From the NCBI GenBank assembly GCA_964036045.1, contig OZ038378.1:55982995-56046994 (forward strand): a DNA stretch of 64,000 nucleotides. Direction: 5' to 3'. This document shows, piece by piece, positions 22,728 through 34,669 of the stretch. The notes under the pieces are model-generated. The model made no database searches. It worked only from the letters and a program-made list of their open reading frames with translations, and was not told the origin of the DNA. This DNA is from Eutreptiella sp. 'Long Island Sound 2002' (taxonomy: Eukaryota; Euglenozoa; Euglenophyceae; Eutreptiales; Eutreptiaceae). Both the position numbers and the translations under genes were made by a program. Position 1 is the stretch's first letter; each line of letters starts with the position of its first letter.

Positions 22728-23591
22728 GCCCACATTTACTTGAAATCTCCTGCACAGGTGACGAAAGACACTACCATCGTCACTCACTCCGGGCAAACGG
22801 TGCTTTGGTTGCTCACGCAAGAAAGTTCGTGTGTGCACGCTACGGCAGTCAAGTGCGGACAAAAAACCGGACAAGATATTGAGTTCACATCGTACTAGAA
22901 GCCACACTAACCCCCAACCCCCCCCACTTCATGGGTATGTGCAACATGTCTACAGCAATACCCCGGGGAAGCAGGAGCAGACGCCGAAGGATATCATTCA
23001 CGGGTATCTACAAATTTGACGTTACATGGGGAGGTAGAGCAGAACCCTTAGCTACTAAGTCCAATATAGCCAGCAAATAGGCCATGATCGCACGGAAAGC
23101 CAAGTGCAGATTAGGCTGGAACTAGTGTACAAAGGCGCGCAATGTCCTAGACCTCTTCATAAAACGGCGAACTAATCCCGGGAACGCCGTGTGGGGTTCT
23201 AAGGTGATTCGCTCAGGGGCTCCCCGTTGGAGGACGCCACTCCCGCCTATCCACGCCTCGGAGCTAGAGACTCCTGTGAGTCCACTTACCACTTACCACC
23301 GATGGCATGGATGTTGTGTGTCATCGGCGTGTCAAGGGCCCCTGCACTAAGCCTTGGTGTCACAATTTAGCTACTCAGGGGCGGTAAAAGCTTTAGGCAG
23401 CTGCCCGATGGTCCACTGCGTAGCCGGCCGCCAAACCCATGCAAGGGCGACCACCTTACTTAGGTTTGGGCGGGCCCTAGCCGCAAACTTAGCAAATGCA
23501 CCAGTCAGCCGGGGCCTAAAATTCGCCGGTCCCGAACACAGAAGAAAAGGACCCCGTTGAAGGCATGCCGGACACACTACCAGGAAATTGG

Positions 23592-23789
23592 TATTAGGTG
23601 GTGGGAGTGCGGTACCCATGGGCCACTACGGAGGAAATCACGCGTGCATACAAACAACTGAGTGTCAAGGAACACCTAGACAAAAAGACACCACACCGGG
23701 AGAAGGCCGAGGGACTCTTCAAACAAATAGGGCGAGCCAAGGATGGCCTGTTAGACATGGAGGCCTAAAGACAGCACGACACTGACATA
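23592..23789 (+). pseudogene. J-domain (DnaJ-type) pseudogene
   Basis: The frame reads a Y, a UAG, then VVGV, WATTEEITRAYKQLSVKEHL, DKK, EKAEGLFKQIGRAKDGLLDM, EA, a UAA, and RQHDTD. This follows the J-domain order: helix I (YxVLGV), helix II (ATxEEIxxAYxxLSxKxH), the HPD loop, helix III (AExxFKxIxxAxxxLxD) and the RRxYD end. J-domains stimulate Hsp70 ATPase through HPD; here it is HLD. Two in-frame stops and the lost Pro make it non-functional. No neighbouring exons were recognised, so it may be a stray duplicated exon. Confidence 0.65.
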
Positions 23790-26290
23790 CAAAGAGGAGG
23801 CAGGCGCTAGCAATGGGTGGTGTGCAGGATGATAGGGGCGCCTTCCCTTCCTAGTGCGGTCGGGGTGGTTCGGGCTCCCGAGAGTGCCTCAGGGTTAAAG
23901 CCCTTGTGTGTTGTGTGTGGGTGTGGCCCTGAGTGTTGGGTGTTGGGTTGGTGTTGGTGCTCGTTGTGCATGTTGTGGATGCCCGTGGTGTGTTGTCGTG
24001 CCTTGCTACGATGTGCCGTGTGCTGTGTGGCACTGCTTTATTCCACTGTTGGCTCTGCGTGCTTGTGTATTGTGTTCCTGTGCGCTGCTCCGCTTTGGTC
24101 TTCAAGCTCCTTTGTGAATTGTCCGGTGTGGCCCCAATGTGCTGTGTTGTTCCGTTGTTGTCTCTAAGTGCATGTGCGTTGCGTTGTTGTGCACTAGTCT
24201 CTATGCTCCTCTATGGACCTCTATGGACCTCTATGGCCCTGCTTCACTCGGTGCGACGGTCCCCCCTCAACACATACGAGAGGCTGCCACGAGTAAGTGT
24301 GCTTGGCGCTCTGGGGGCAGCAATCTGCCTTGCTGCAAGACGAAGACATCTTCTCCCGGTAGGTCACTATCCATGTGCATCAACGGTCGCCATTCCCCAT
24401 GCATGTAGCACAATGCACTACACTGCAATGCAAGGTGTACACTGCCACTGCCACGATGCGCACCCTGACCACCAGCATTGTTAGTCCCGGGCAGATGAAG
24501 TACCACACTTCCCCCCTTGTCATGCTTGGTGTCCGTGTGTGGGCCAGCTGACAGTCATGGGGCTGGCACGATGATACTTGCTTACTGTGCTTCCATGAAT
24601 TCCACAGTCACGTACGCAAAGCGCCATTGCACTGTTAGCACGTTTGGTTCTCGAGGCCTTCTCCCCTCCTGCCTGGGGGTGTGTCTAGGCGCTCCTATTT
24701 GTCGTCGTTCACTCCACCCGTACGAAATTCATTCCCTTTACGCGGATTTCGCGTCCTTGGGCGTGTTGTGGTCCCTGTGCTACGCACACCTACAAACCAG
24801 GTCTGTCGTGCTTTGCCACCGCGGCCACACAGGAGTTGAAGTCTGTTTGCCGCTGCCCTTGTAAACGCACGGTCGTCCCTGTCGCTAGGCGCCCTGTGTT
24901 GCACACCATAGCTACCGCTATGCTTGTTGCCACTGCCATTGCCGGTGCAACAGCCTCCACATTGGGGGGGGGGGTCTTCAGGTGGTACCCCCGATGCCCT
25001 TTCATGCATATGTGCCTCCGATGCCCTTGTGGCTTGGGCCACTGGCTCACCCCGGCTCGCCGGGCTAACTGCCCAAGCGGCCGTGTGCGACTGCCACCGT
25101 TTCGCCCCCCTTCGCATGCTCTAGCTGCACGAGAATGCAGCCGTTCGCCTCCCCTTGGATGATCCCTTCTGCTGCATTTAGTTCTGCCTTCTATAGCCCC
25201 GTGAGCCACACTCTTGTCCCTGACGGCCACCTGTCTTGGGCAGCTTCTAGCTCCCGTCTCTGCCTTACCACCGTTGCTCTTCGTATTGGAGCACCACCAG
25301 GGCGGGGTCTATGCTACCCAGGGTGGGAGGTATCGTGGAACTAGTCAGCACAGCCAGCACAGTCAGCACAGGGGTCCGTTTAAGGGGGAGGTTGGAGCAT
25401 GTGCCACAGCTCATACGCTGGGTAAAGCACCGCCACAGGGCCACCCAGTTAGGACGGTCAATACAGTGGGGAGCAGTGGGGAGCGTGGTAGGCAACCAGG
25501 GTAACATGTGGGTGTGCACCATTGCAAAGTGGCGTCCACGGGCCGCGGCTGACGATGCGGGGTACTGCAGCCCAGAGGGCCCACTGCACAGCACCCGCAA
25601 CCACCACCGCCGCCGGGGAGTGATGCCTAGCGGCACAGGCAGCACCTGTGAGCAGAACGACGACTGTCCTGCTCTCAAATGCTGGAATTGTGTTTCCCCG
25701 GTGGCTTGGGACACGCAACAAACCAGTTCCCCCTCAAAATTCAAACCAGTGTGTGCACCCGGAACTACCAACCGGCACATTACTGCGCCGTCATGGCATC
25801 CCCCCCCCCCCCAACACACACACCACCACCACCCGCAATCGAAAATTGGCGCGCCCGAAGGGTGCCTTTGTTACTTAGGCAACTGTACTTACCCACTGGC
25901 CCCTTTTGGCCATTGAGCAATTGGTTGTGAGGGGGACTTGCCGAAGAATGTTGCCCCCGCACAACAACACCGGGACAAAGCTGCACAGCACAGCACAGTG
26001 GGACCCGGCACAAGACAGGGACCACAGCACGGACCAGCACAGCACAGCACACCGCAGCAGGACGGGTCACAAGGCACAGCACAGTCCACCCCGACCTCCA
26101 AAACAATCAATCCCTGTAAAAGGGGCCAGGTGGAGGGAAGGGAACACAGGGCCAAACGCACTGCATGGGCCTTAGCACTGCTTTGATACGCCTGCAATTC
26201 TCACGTGCCACATATGCCATACACATGCAATACGCATGAAATACGCACGGGGCTACGAGTCGACTTATCCTGTGTAACGGTGGTCGAAGC
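23790..26290. other. No gene recognised; short repeats
   Basis: The region is GT/GC-rich on the plus strand and lacks motifs in any frame. TCTATGGACC is repeated three times near 24205-24240, and CACAGCA-type short repeats occur at 25980-26090. Confidence 0.45.
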
Positions 26291-26295
26291 ATGAT

Positions 26296-26405
26296 CCACA
26301 TGTACATTACAAGCATGTGATACGGCATGTGCATTACATGTGTATTCCATGTGTATTACATGTGCATTACATGTGTATTACATGTGTATTACATGTGTAT
26401 TGCAC
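26296..26405. repeat. Microsatellite-like CATGTGTATTA repeat
   Basis: An 11-12-bp motif (CATGTGTATTA / CATGTGCATTA) is repeated about nine times. It ends close to where the cyclase coding frame below it loses protein character. Confidence 0.8.
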
Positions 26406-27027
26406 TTGGACGTCACCGTCCAGGGGGCAGACACGCACACCCCATGCCACACACACCTGGCCGTTCCCACCCATGCCCCACCGCGCCGCATCCAATGCAC
26501 AGAATGCCAAGACTTTGGCCTGCGTCGCCGGGTCCCCGGGCTCGGCGGCATCGGGGGGCGCTGGCCCATGCACCTGCCCCAGCAGCCGCAGCGCTGCCTT
26601 GTCCAGGCCGTGCGTGACCATGGGCAGCAGGTGGCACACCCGCACGGGCTCCATCCCGCCCTCCAGCGTCCCCACGAACCGCGACACTGCGTGATTCCAC
26701 AGTGACCGGTCTGTCTCCAGCTCCGAAGCCAGGGCGTCAGTGCACAGGATCTCCCCGGCCTGCGCGGCGTCCAGCAGCCGCACGGCCACAGCCACAGGCA
26801 CGCCGTAGTACACCATGCGCCCTGTGCAGGGGTCAGGGTGCCCGGCCATGGTCCCCGCGTGTAGTGCCACACGGAGGCCGGCGAAGCGGCCCCGGGAGAA
26901 TGAGCTGCGGCAGCTGGGGGATGTGGGGCTGGGCGGGGGCACACCGATGGCCGACGTGTGGAGGTGGTCGTGCAGCCAGAGACCGAACCAGAGGGCGTCA
27001 ACCGGGCGTTGGAAGGCGGCGATGAGT
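26367..27027 (-). pseudogene. Class III nucleotidyl cyclase catalytic-domain exon (isolated)
   Basis: The frame reads LIAAFQRPVDALWFGLWLHD, then GLRVALHAGTMAGHPDPCTG, RMVYYGVPVAVAVRLLDAAQ and AGEILCTDAL. This is the second half of the guanylate/adenylate cyclase domain: the G-L-R-V-x-x-H-x-G strand, then DP-x-TGR-x-x-YYG, the helix with the purine-side Arg, and the GxILCT strand. Such enzymes make cAMP or cGMP. A good 3' splice site (CTTCTTCCCCTCAG) precedes the exon at 27027. Possible donors are CAG/GTGCAT near 26574 and CAG/GTGTGT near 26457. The first half of the domain with its metal-binding Asp residues was not found in the 1.5 kb upstream, so this is either one exon of a long gene or a gene fragment. 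The end at 26367 is only the frame limit. Confidence 0.6.
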
Positions 27028-27209
27028 CTGAGGGGAAGAAGTGAGGCTGTGGTCTCTAACGGGCCTCTGAGCATCTCTTGGTCTCAGGAGATGGCTGTCA
27101 ATCGGAGGTCCTTCCATACCCCCCTCCCCACCCCCAGTTCCCTGGGTGAGGGCACCCTGATGGTGCCAAACACAAAAGAAAATGACGGTGCCAAACACAA
27201 AAGAAAATA

Positions 27210-30200
27210 ACGTGCCACAATTGCTAGCCCTTGATTGAACAGGCTCCTGAGAAGTTTCGCTTCAATCGCCTGCCTTGTTACACGAGGAGCAAACTGATCC
27301 CGGACCGTGCCGCGTGCACACCCACCCCCTCCTCCCCCCCTGCGCCACGTGCGCGCCACCCCGCCATGCCCCGCGCGGACCCAGGGGACCTGTGCTCTTG
27401 AAGCTCTTGGTAGATGGATCTGTCCAGGCAGCCTTGTGGAGATTTCATCCACACTGTTGTCTACCAGCAGCACATGGCGGGAAGAAAGTTGCCTCCTTGC
27501 AAAGGGAAGGGGGTGGGGGGGGCAAGGGCACACCCATTTCCTGAACACCCTGGGGTTGACTTATCTCTGTATCTTGAGGTCGCGCCCCGGCTTCTTTCCC
27601 ACGGGATCTGAAGGGTTTTGCCCCCAACAAAGCGGCGCCCCATTGTGGAGATGAGCATTGTCACCGCCGGTGTGGTTCGGTGCAGCCCCTCCTTTGGGCG
27701 GAGCCTCTAGAGGCTAACCAAAAACTAGGCGTATACTTCTCCCAGAGATTCCACGGCAGGCCGTTCTCCACTTCTAGGGTTCCGAAGGTGCGTGGTTGTT
27801 GCCCCTTCCGCCGTGTGTCCCGAGCAGCACGCAGGGTGGCGGTTTACCCCCAATCTCCGGGTCACCTTTGAGTGGGTCCCCAGCGCTGCTCCGGCTGCGT
27901 CGGTCCACCTATTAGGTTCCGGGTGTCCTATTGCGTTGGTGTCGGTGTTGTGCTGTGTTGTGTTCCTTGCTTTGGTCGACACAAATCGAAGCCACCACAA
28001 AGTGAGGGGGCTGGCTGTGGGTTGGACTTCCCTTTTTGGCGTCAGCAAATGGTAGTGGTAGAGGAACAACAACCTAGGCCCGGGATCCATTGCAACTCCG
28101 GGGAGCCCTTCAAGCCTATTTCCCACACCCCCCCCCCCTCTTATTGGGCTCTCGGGGCTAAATGACCTCACACATAAATTCCAACAATCATACCTCAAAA
28201 GCGCAGTGCCACCCTCCTTAGGGGAGGGCGCTGCATCCACCAGTTCAACCCACCTACCCCATAGTCGTGCGAGGGGGCTGCCCCTTTTCGATGCACCCTG
28301 ACCAGAAATGTTCTCGGAGGCTTCCTAACATGCGGGTCTTGGTATGCATATATAGCAATATTTGACATTGATGTCACAAGAGGTTCTTGTTCTATAAACT
28401 TCGAGTAACAACAGTAGCCATAGCCATAGCCATAGCCATACTCAGACCAACAGGAACAGCACCAGTCACACCAACATGAACAGCACCAGCATCAGCAACA
28501 GTTACACAGTTACAGAAACATTAGCGATAGCAACAGCATGGACCTGTCCAATGTGCACCTCATGGGAAACTCCGCTGAGCGCGATGCTGCCTGTCTTCGG
28601 CATCTGCCTCCGGGGGAGAGGGCCATCCAAGCCTGTTTCCCAACACCCCAACCCCTTGTTAGACTCTCGGGGCTGGGCCCACCAACATGACCCCACACTC
28701 TGCCAATCCACATTCCACACACATTTGACAGATCATATCTCAAACACGCAGTGCCCCCTAGTTGCTACTAGGCCCACTGATTCAAACCACCTACCCCCGG
28801 TTTTTTTTTGGTGGTGGTGGTGTGGGGGGGGGGGGGGGTACCTCTCTCCGATGCACCCCAACCAAAATATTTCTTGGAGGCTTCCTAATGGTTGCAAAAG
28901 GATTTGGGCTGCTTGTTGCTACTGAGGGGCCGGGGGGTGGTACGTGCCAAAGTTGGAGTGGCAAAATTTAGTGCAAAGAAAAGTTGGCACCGGTTTTTCA
29001 AATAGAATTTTATTTTTTGGTGCATAATACCCGACACACATGGACACTGACTAGTGGTTGCTGTTTCCTATGGACCTTTCACCGGTTGCAATTATTTCCT
29101 GGAGGTTATTAGGATGCTTGTTGCTCCTACAGACATATGGCATCCGCTCCAACTCGTGTGCAAAAGGGTCCTTCCATACTACTACTTCCAACTATAACAC
29201 CTAGAAAAATGATACACTTTTGTTGAGGCAAATGGTGCCATTCCAAGTCTATCCCCCCAAGTAATTCTATAAGGATTTGGTATGCTTACCGGCGATTCGT
29301 GGTGCCTTATAGATGCCCGTTGTTGCTAGCTTGCCTTTAGGTGCTATTGCAAATGATGCAATTGTCCCTTGGTGCTCAAGTACAAGTGCAGCCCTGTGTT
29401 CTTCTAGTTTGAGCGCTGCCAGTGCATGCTAGAAAAAACAACCATGTTCCCTCCTTTTTCAATCTCTTGTTGGGCTTGGTAAGATGGGAACTCATCAGGA
29501 GCTGATATGGCTGAATGCAGAGAGGCCCCAGCACCAAGAAAACCCGCTCGCAACCAAAAAAAAAAAAGCTACAGACCATCACCCAAACACCCTCGCTTCT
29601 CATATTTGGAAAAAAATAGAGAATTTCGAAATATTCGGAATTATCAGCCGTAACCCCAAGTGGGCTACTTTCCAAAAGGATTGGCAAGATTCAGATCCCA
29701 AGCAGTGAGGTACCCTCAATAGTACTCTGCCCCTTTCCATACCCAGCCCGTGTGTGTTCCGTGCCTTTGCCCTCATCCTAACATTTCGGGAACACATCGT
29801 TATCGAAAATTTGACAGCTTGGCCCTTCAAGCCTATTTGTTACACCCCCCACCCCCTTATTCGGACAGGCTTAGAGGGACAACTCCCCCGGGGTTGCAAT
29901 GCACCAGCAGCCCTATGCTACAGTGCAGAAGGGTTCAACGTGAGAAAATGCGCAAGCGATGGGAATGGCAACGCACAAGAAGCTCATGTGGTGCAGCAGT
30001 ATGGCAACACACATCTAGTCGGGTGTAGCCCCCTCATCTCCCATTCAGCAACTAAACCCCCCCCCCCCCTAAAGTTCACCCAAACAAAATGGGTGGACAC
30101 GTGCAGCATCCCATGGCAGGAAAGACAAGGCCATACCGCGGCACTGAAAGGCCCCACATGGCATCATGCCCAGCCTTCGACACAGCTCGCCCTATCAAGA
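27210..30200. other. No gene recognised; simple repeats
   Basis: Frames here are short or biased. A CCATAG hexamer repeat lies at about 28419-28440, with CAACAG/CAGCAC-rich repeats to about 28500. Long C or G runs occur at 28124, 28820-28840 and 30058. The phrase AGCCACCACAAAG at about 27992 recurs at 36403, so a small dispersed repeat is likely. Confidence 0.45.
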
Positions 30201-30212
30201 CTCAATATTGGG

Positions 30213-31122
30213 ACCAAGCTGGTGGGGAAATTGGGAAAGGGGGTGCAGCACGTAAGCACAGCAGTTGAATGTTGCTGTCAACGTGTCCCGCGCCAACGCA
30301 AAAGGGGGGGGGGGGGTATACTGCACTTTTGGTCCCAAAATTGGCATTTCAAGGCTTTTTGGAAACTTGCATGGACTAATTTGGGTGAAGGATGCCTCAA
30401 AATGGCCATCAACCACTTGTTGGAGCACCCCAAATGGTCTGGGAATGGCTTTGGAAAAGATATTTTTTGACCGCTTTTGGACCCACGGATGACCCCATAA
30501 GCCTGGCATGTGCGCCGTGCACACTACACCACTGTATGGCACCAATACGGCATCGAAGAGGTTGACAGTTTGGAAATAGCTTGCAAATGGTCCCTTCATC
30601 ATTATTTCTCACCACAAGGGTGCCCAACGCAATCCATGGCAGTCAAACATAGGACGGGAAGGTGGAACTCGAAAAAGTATGCAAAAAGGGTGCTTTTCAA
30701 CGCTGATTTTGCGGCAATTTGGGCCCAAAAAGAGGTCGTTGAGCCTGCTATTGGGGTGCAAAACCCAAGAGACAATGATGAATGGTGTTTGCTCATCATC
30801 TAGAATTGTTCCAATGCAAATGGCCCCCTCCAAGGACATGCGAATCAGCCAAACCGCCCCAAAAAGGTAAAAACCTAGTCCGCCACTTGCGATGCCCATT
30901 CTTAGCTGCCACCGTTTGTTTTGTCAAACTTTGGTTGATTGTACTTCACAGCCATAGGTATCGCCCAATGAAATTTTGGCCGAAACTGAAGCACCACAAC
31001 ATAGTTTTGATTTTTGCCCATTTTGTGTGTGCTTGCTGCTTGCTTGCTGCTTGCCAAATCTAGGAGGTCCACCCTGGACACTAAAGAGGGTTGCAAAACC
31101 TCACCAGTTCCACCCGCTCAGT
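30213..31122 (-). mobile_element. Non-coding repeat element, copy C (inverted, short)
   Basis: This is a reverse-orientation relative of the elements at 31659 and 44702. Its ends are ACCAAGCTGGTGG at 30213-30225 and, as reverse complement, ACTGAGCGGGTGG at 31122-31110. Internal landmarks are shared: TTTAGTGTCCAGGGTGGACC, the AGCAAGCAAGC-type run, the CACAGCCATAGGTATCGCCCAATGAAATTT-like block and the ATTTTGGGCCCAAAA blocks. No open frame with a known domain exists. It looks like a non-autonomous element; the mobilising enzyme is unknown. Confidence 0.55.
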
Positions 31123-31330
31123 GAACAAGCCCCTATAGTCTACAAACATGCCCTACACCTCAATACATCCCCCTAGGGCTATATGAGTGCCCCCTTGAAA
31201 GCCCCACGTCGCACACGTTCCACTCGGGGTGTCTGCGGGTGTGGTGCATTGTGCGGGGTTGTAGAGCGTTGTGTGGGGATGTAACAAGTTGTTGGGGGTT
31301 GTGTGGTAGGGGGTTGGGGAGGGAGGGGGG

Positions 31331-31540
31331 GTGACCCCTCGGTTCTGGACGCCAACTACCCCCCCAACCAACTGTTGGCCGGAGGCCCCTTGGGGGGGGG
31401 GGTTCAGGGAGGGGCAAATGGGGGGGGTCTAGGAGGGGCTTGGGGGGGGGGGCTCCAGGGGGGGCAATTTGGGGCGGGGGGGAGGGGCTCCAGGTGGGGC
31501 AATTTGGGCGGTTGGGGGGGGAGGGGGGGGCACAGGCTCC
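31331..31540. repeat. G-run cluster
   Basis: The plus strand holds many runs of 4 to 10 G separated by short spacers. This is a strong candidate for G-quadruplex structure. A related cluster precedes the second full copy of the same element family at about 43985-44450. Confidence 0.75.
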
Positions 31541-31616
31541 CCTTACCTCCTCTTGCCCTCCCTCTAACCATACCATCACCATATATCTAACCCAACACTC
31601 ACTCTGACCCTAGCCT

Positions 31617-31658
31617 AGGGTGAGAGCTGGGGCTAGGGTTAGGGCTAGGGTTGGGGTC
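31617..31658 (+). repeat. Short telomere-like tract
   Basis: Degenerate TAGGGC/TAGGGT units (GGGCTAGGGTTAGGGCTAGG) lie directly before the left end motif of element copy A. Similar tracts lie at 33284-33330, 44643-44700 and 46100-46145 beside the other element ends. They are short and interstitial, not a chromosome end. Confidence 0.6.
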
Positions 31659-31735
31659 ACCGAGCTGGTGGAACCAGTCTTGGTTTTCTAACTCTTTTTA
31701 GTGTCTAGGGTGGACCTACCAGGTTTAGCAGCAGC

Positions 31736-31770
<35 letters not shown>

Positions 31771-33265
31771 GCAAGCAAGCAGCAGCACGCGCGAAATGGG
31801 TAAAAATCAGAACTCCGTTGTGGTGCTTTGGATTTGGTTGAAATTTTGGTGCATGATACCTATGGGTGTGAAGTACAATCACACAAAGTTTGAGCAAGAA
31901 ACTCAACGGTGGCGGCCGGGAACGGGATTCGCAAGTGGCGGACCTCAATTTCAGAATTCGTCGAAAATGGCCCAAAATTGCCATTTTTTGGGGCAATTTG
32001 GGTGCCTATAATGTCCATGGAGGGGTTCATTTGCATTGGAATCAATCTAAATGATAAACAACCACCTTTCATCATGGTTTAGTGTGTTTTGTACCCAATT
32101 ACGGGCCTCAGTGACCTCTGTTTGGGCCCAAAACACCGCAAAATCGGCCTTGAAAAGCACCCCTTTCGCATACTTTTCAAGTTGCACCTCCTCGTGCCGT
32201 GTTTTATTGGCATGGATTGCATTGGGCGGCCTTGTTGTGATTAATAACGATGAATGGGATCACTTGTGAGCCTTTTCCACGATGTCACCACCCTCCAATG
32301 CCCCATTTTGGCACTATAGAGTGGTGTTGAGCGCGCGCAGTGCAATTTGGCACGCAACAGCAAGCAGCACGCGCGAAATGGGGAAAAATCGGAACTCCTT
32401 CGTGGTGCTTCGGATTCGGCTGAAATTTTGGTGGATGATACCTAAGGGTGTGAAGTACAATCACACAAAGTTTGAGCACGAAACTCAACGGTGGCGGCCG
32501 GGAACGGGATTCGCAAGTGGCGGACCTCAATTTCAGAATTCGTCGAAAATGGCCCAAAATTGCCATTTTTTTGGGCAATTTGGGTGCCTAGGATGTCCAT
32601 GGAGGGGTTCATTTGCATTGGAATCAATCTAAATGATGAACAAACACCTTTCATCATGGTTTAGTGTGTTTTGTGCCCAATTGGGGGCCTCAACGAGCTC
32701 TTTTTGGGCCCAAAACACCGCAAAATCGGCCTTGAAAAGCACCCTTTTTGCATACTTTTTCAAATTGCACCTCCTCGTGCTGCGTTTTATTGGTATGGAT
32801 TGCATTGGGCACCCTTGTGGTGATTAATAACGATGAATGGGATCACTTGTGAGCCTTTTCCACATTGTCATCACCCTTCAATGCCCCATTTTGGCACGAT
32901 AGAGTGGTGTTGAGCGCGCAGTGCACGTGCTAGGGTAGGGTCATCCGTGGGTCCAAAAATGGTCCAAAATCATTTTCTCCAATTCTGTTCCTAGACCACT
33001 TGGGGTGCTCAAACAACTGTTTTTAGCCCGTTTTGAGCCCATGGTGGCCCGTTGCGACCCTCCAAAATTAAGAAAAAGCCTTGAAAATGGGCTTTTTGGG
33101 GACCAAAAATGGGTCAAAAATGGGTCGAAAACCCGTTTTTGCAAAATGATAACTAGACCGTTTGCGGTGCACAAACAAGTGAAATGAGCCCATTGTAAGG
33201 GATTTTGGCCCGTCTAAAGTCATAAAATGCCTTGAAGGTGATGTTCCTTTCCCCACCAGCTCGGT
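31659..33265 (+). mobile_element. Non-coding repeat element, copy A, with internal 582-bp tandem duplication
   Basis: Ends: ACCGAGCTGGTGG at 31659-31671 and its reverse complement CCACCAGCTCGGT at 33253-33265. Inside are an AGCAAGCAAGC run (31730-31790), then two tandem 582-bp copies starting near 31789 and 32370. Each contains ACTCAACGGTGGCGGCCGGG, and each closes with GAGTGGTGTTGAGCGCGC. A third part near 32940-33230 is rich in AAAATGGGTC phrases. No coding domain is visible. Same-family copies are at 44702 and, inverted, at 30213. Confidence 0.6.
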
Positions 33266-33489
33266 CCCAATATTCAGTCCTGGTTAGGGTTAGGTGTAGG
33301 GTTAGGAGTAGGCTGAGGGTTGGGGGTGGGCGTTAGAGTCAAGGTTGGGTTAAGGATAGTGTTGGGGTGAAAAGTGGACAAAATTTTCCTTGGGGCACCT
33401 TTGGTGTTCATGAAGCATCGGGCGCCTTTGGCGCCCATGGACGCCTGAGGGCGACACCTGTGGCAACTAACTGTCGGCCGGAGGCCCCC

Positions 33490-33955
33490 TAGGGGGGGGG
33501 GGGGGGGGGGCAGGGGTAGTTGGTGTCCTAGGACCTGCGGAGTCGCCCCCCCCCCCCCCGGGATTAAGTTACAACACATGGTTGCAAACTATAGAGGACT
33601 GTTCGGTGTTGCCCAGGAGCTTTGTCGAATGGTGGACATGGTGCCATGCGGGGCCTTTGTTTACTGGTTGCCCAACCGCCAAGACGGAGATAAGCCGATT
33701 TGTCGCAGCAGAATGGGGAATTGTTCCCACACACACACACACACACAGGGCACACATGCTAATGCCATAGTGTGGGGATTTCAAGCTCTGGCTTAGCGGA
33801 CTGCTGAAGGGATGGGGGGTGGTGGCAATCCCTTACACAACAGCGATGTCAGCAGCCTCATGCTTCTAAACCAGCAACCTGCTGTCTGATTGGTTGATTT
33901 CCCAAAGTCTTGTGCAACCCCTTCAATACCATGCCCATGTATTCTCCCACACCCA
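33490..33955. other. No gene recognised
   Basis: It holds a G run (about 33492-33512), a C run (33547-33559) and a CA-dinucleotide run (33731-33748). The palindrome GGGCGCCTTTGGCGCCC occurs just before it, near 33420. Confidence 0.5.
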
Positions 33956-34450
33956 CTACGTCCCTCTATCCCACATCTCTACATCCCACACAACAATCCA
34001 CAACCTGCTACCTCCCCCACAGCTACAGCTGCGTGCACCACCCACAACCCTGCTGCAACCCCCTGAATTCCCCTGCAAGCCCCAGGGCTTGCAATGTAAA
34101 GTGCACTCACAGTACAGCACTTTGGCCGTGGGTGCATACCTCCCATGGGGTTGCCAGTGGCATTCCGTGCCCCCACAATGGGCAACAATGCCCTGCAGTT
34201 CCGCACGCAGGTCCCAGAGGGCATCATCTGGGTTGGAGCTGACCGTGCAATCCTCCACAAGTGCCAGGGTAAGGGTGCCATTGGGGGTTGTGGGTGGCTG
34301 CTGCACAAAGGGAGGCGTCACGAAAGCGGTGCATAGCTGGCGCCAGCAGTCCTCGGTCTCAGAGCTGAAAGCATGGGCAAAGACAGAAGCATTTGCGGCT
34401 GAAAAACAACAGGGACCCCCAACCCTCCCCCGCCTTCGCACCGCAAGCAT
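33956..34450 (-). CDS. Hypothetical ORF, possible exon
   Basis: A 164-codon minus frame from ATG at 34450. The first ~125 residues look like a folded protein (FAHAFSSETEDCWRQLCTAF, TLTLALVEDCTVSSNPDDAL, WDLRAELQGIVAHCGG). The end is Gly/Ser/Cys-rich and less convincing, so an intron donor may lie within. I recognise no family. There is no paralog in the window and no start context to confirm it. Confidence 0.3.
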   Translation of the reverse strand: MLAVRRRGRVGGPCCFSAANASVFAHAFSSETEDCWRQLCTAFVTPPFVQQPPTTPNGTLTLALVEDCTVSSNPDDALWDLRAELQGIVAHCGGTECHWQPHGRYAPTAKVLYCECTLHCKPWGLQGNSGGCSRVVGGARSCSCGGGSRLWIVVWDVEMWDRGT

Positions 34451-34669
34451 GGCTGACTAATGCTCCCCGACCAGTATGCTCTTGCAGCATGGTCGAGAGG
34501 GTACCTGAAACCTATGAAACCCAGTGCTCACAGGAAGCCCGACCGGCTGGTCCGCACCACCTTGACGCCTGAAGAGCCTTCTGGCAGGGGGGGGGGGGGG
34601 TTGTCCGAGGGGTAGGAGGGGGCGCTGGCCCCAGTAAAAAAGGGCAGGGGGCATGGGGTGCCACTCCAC

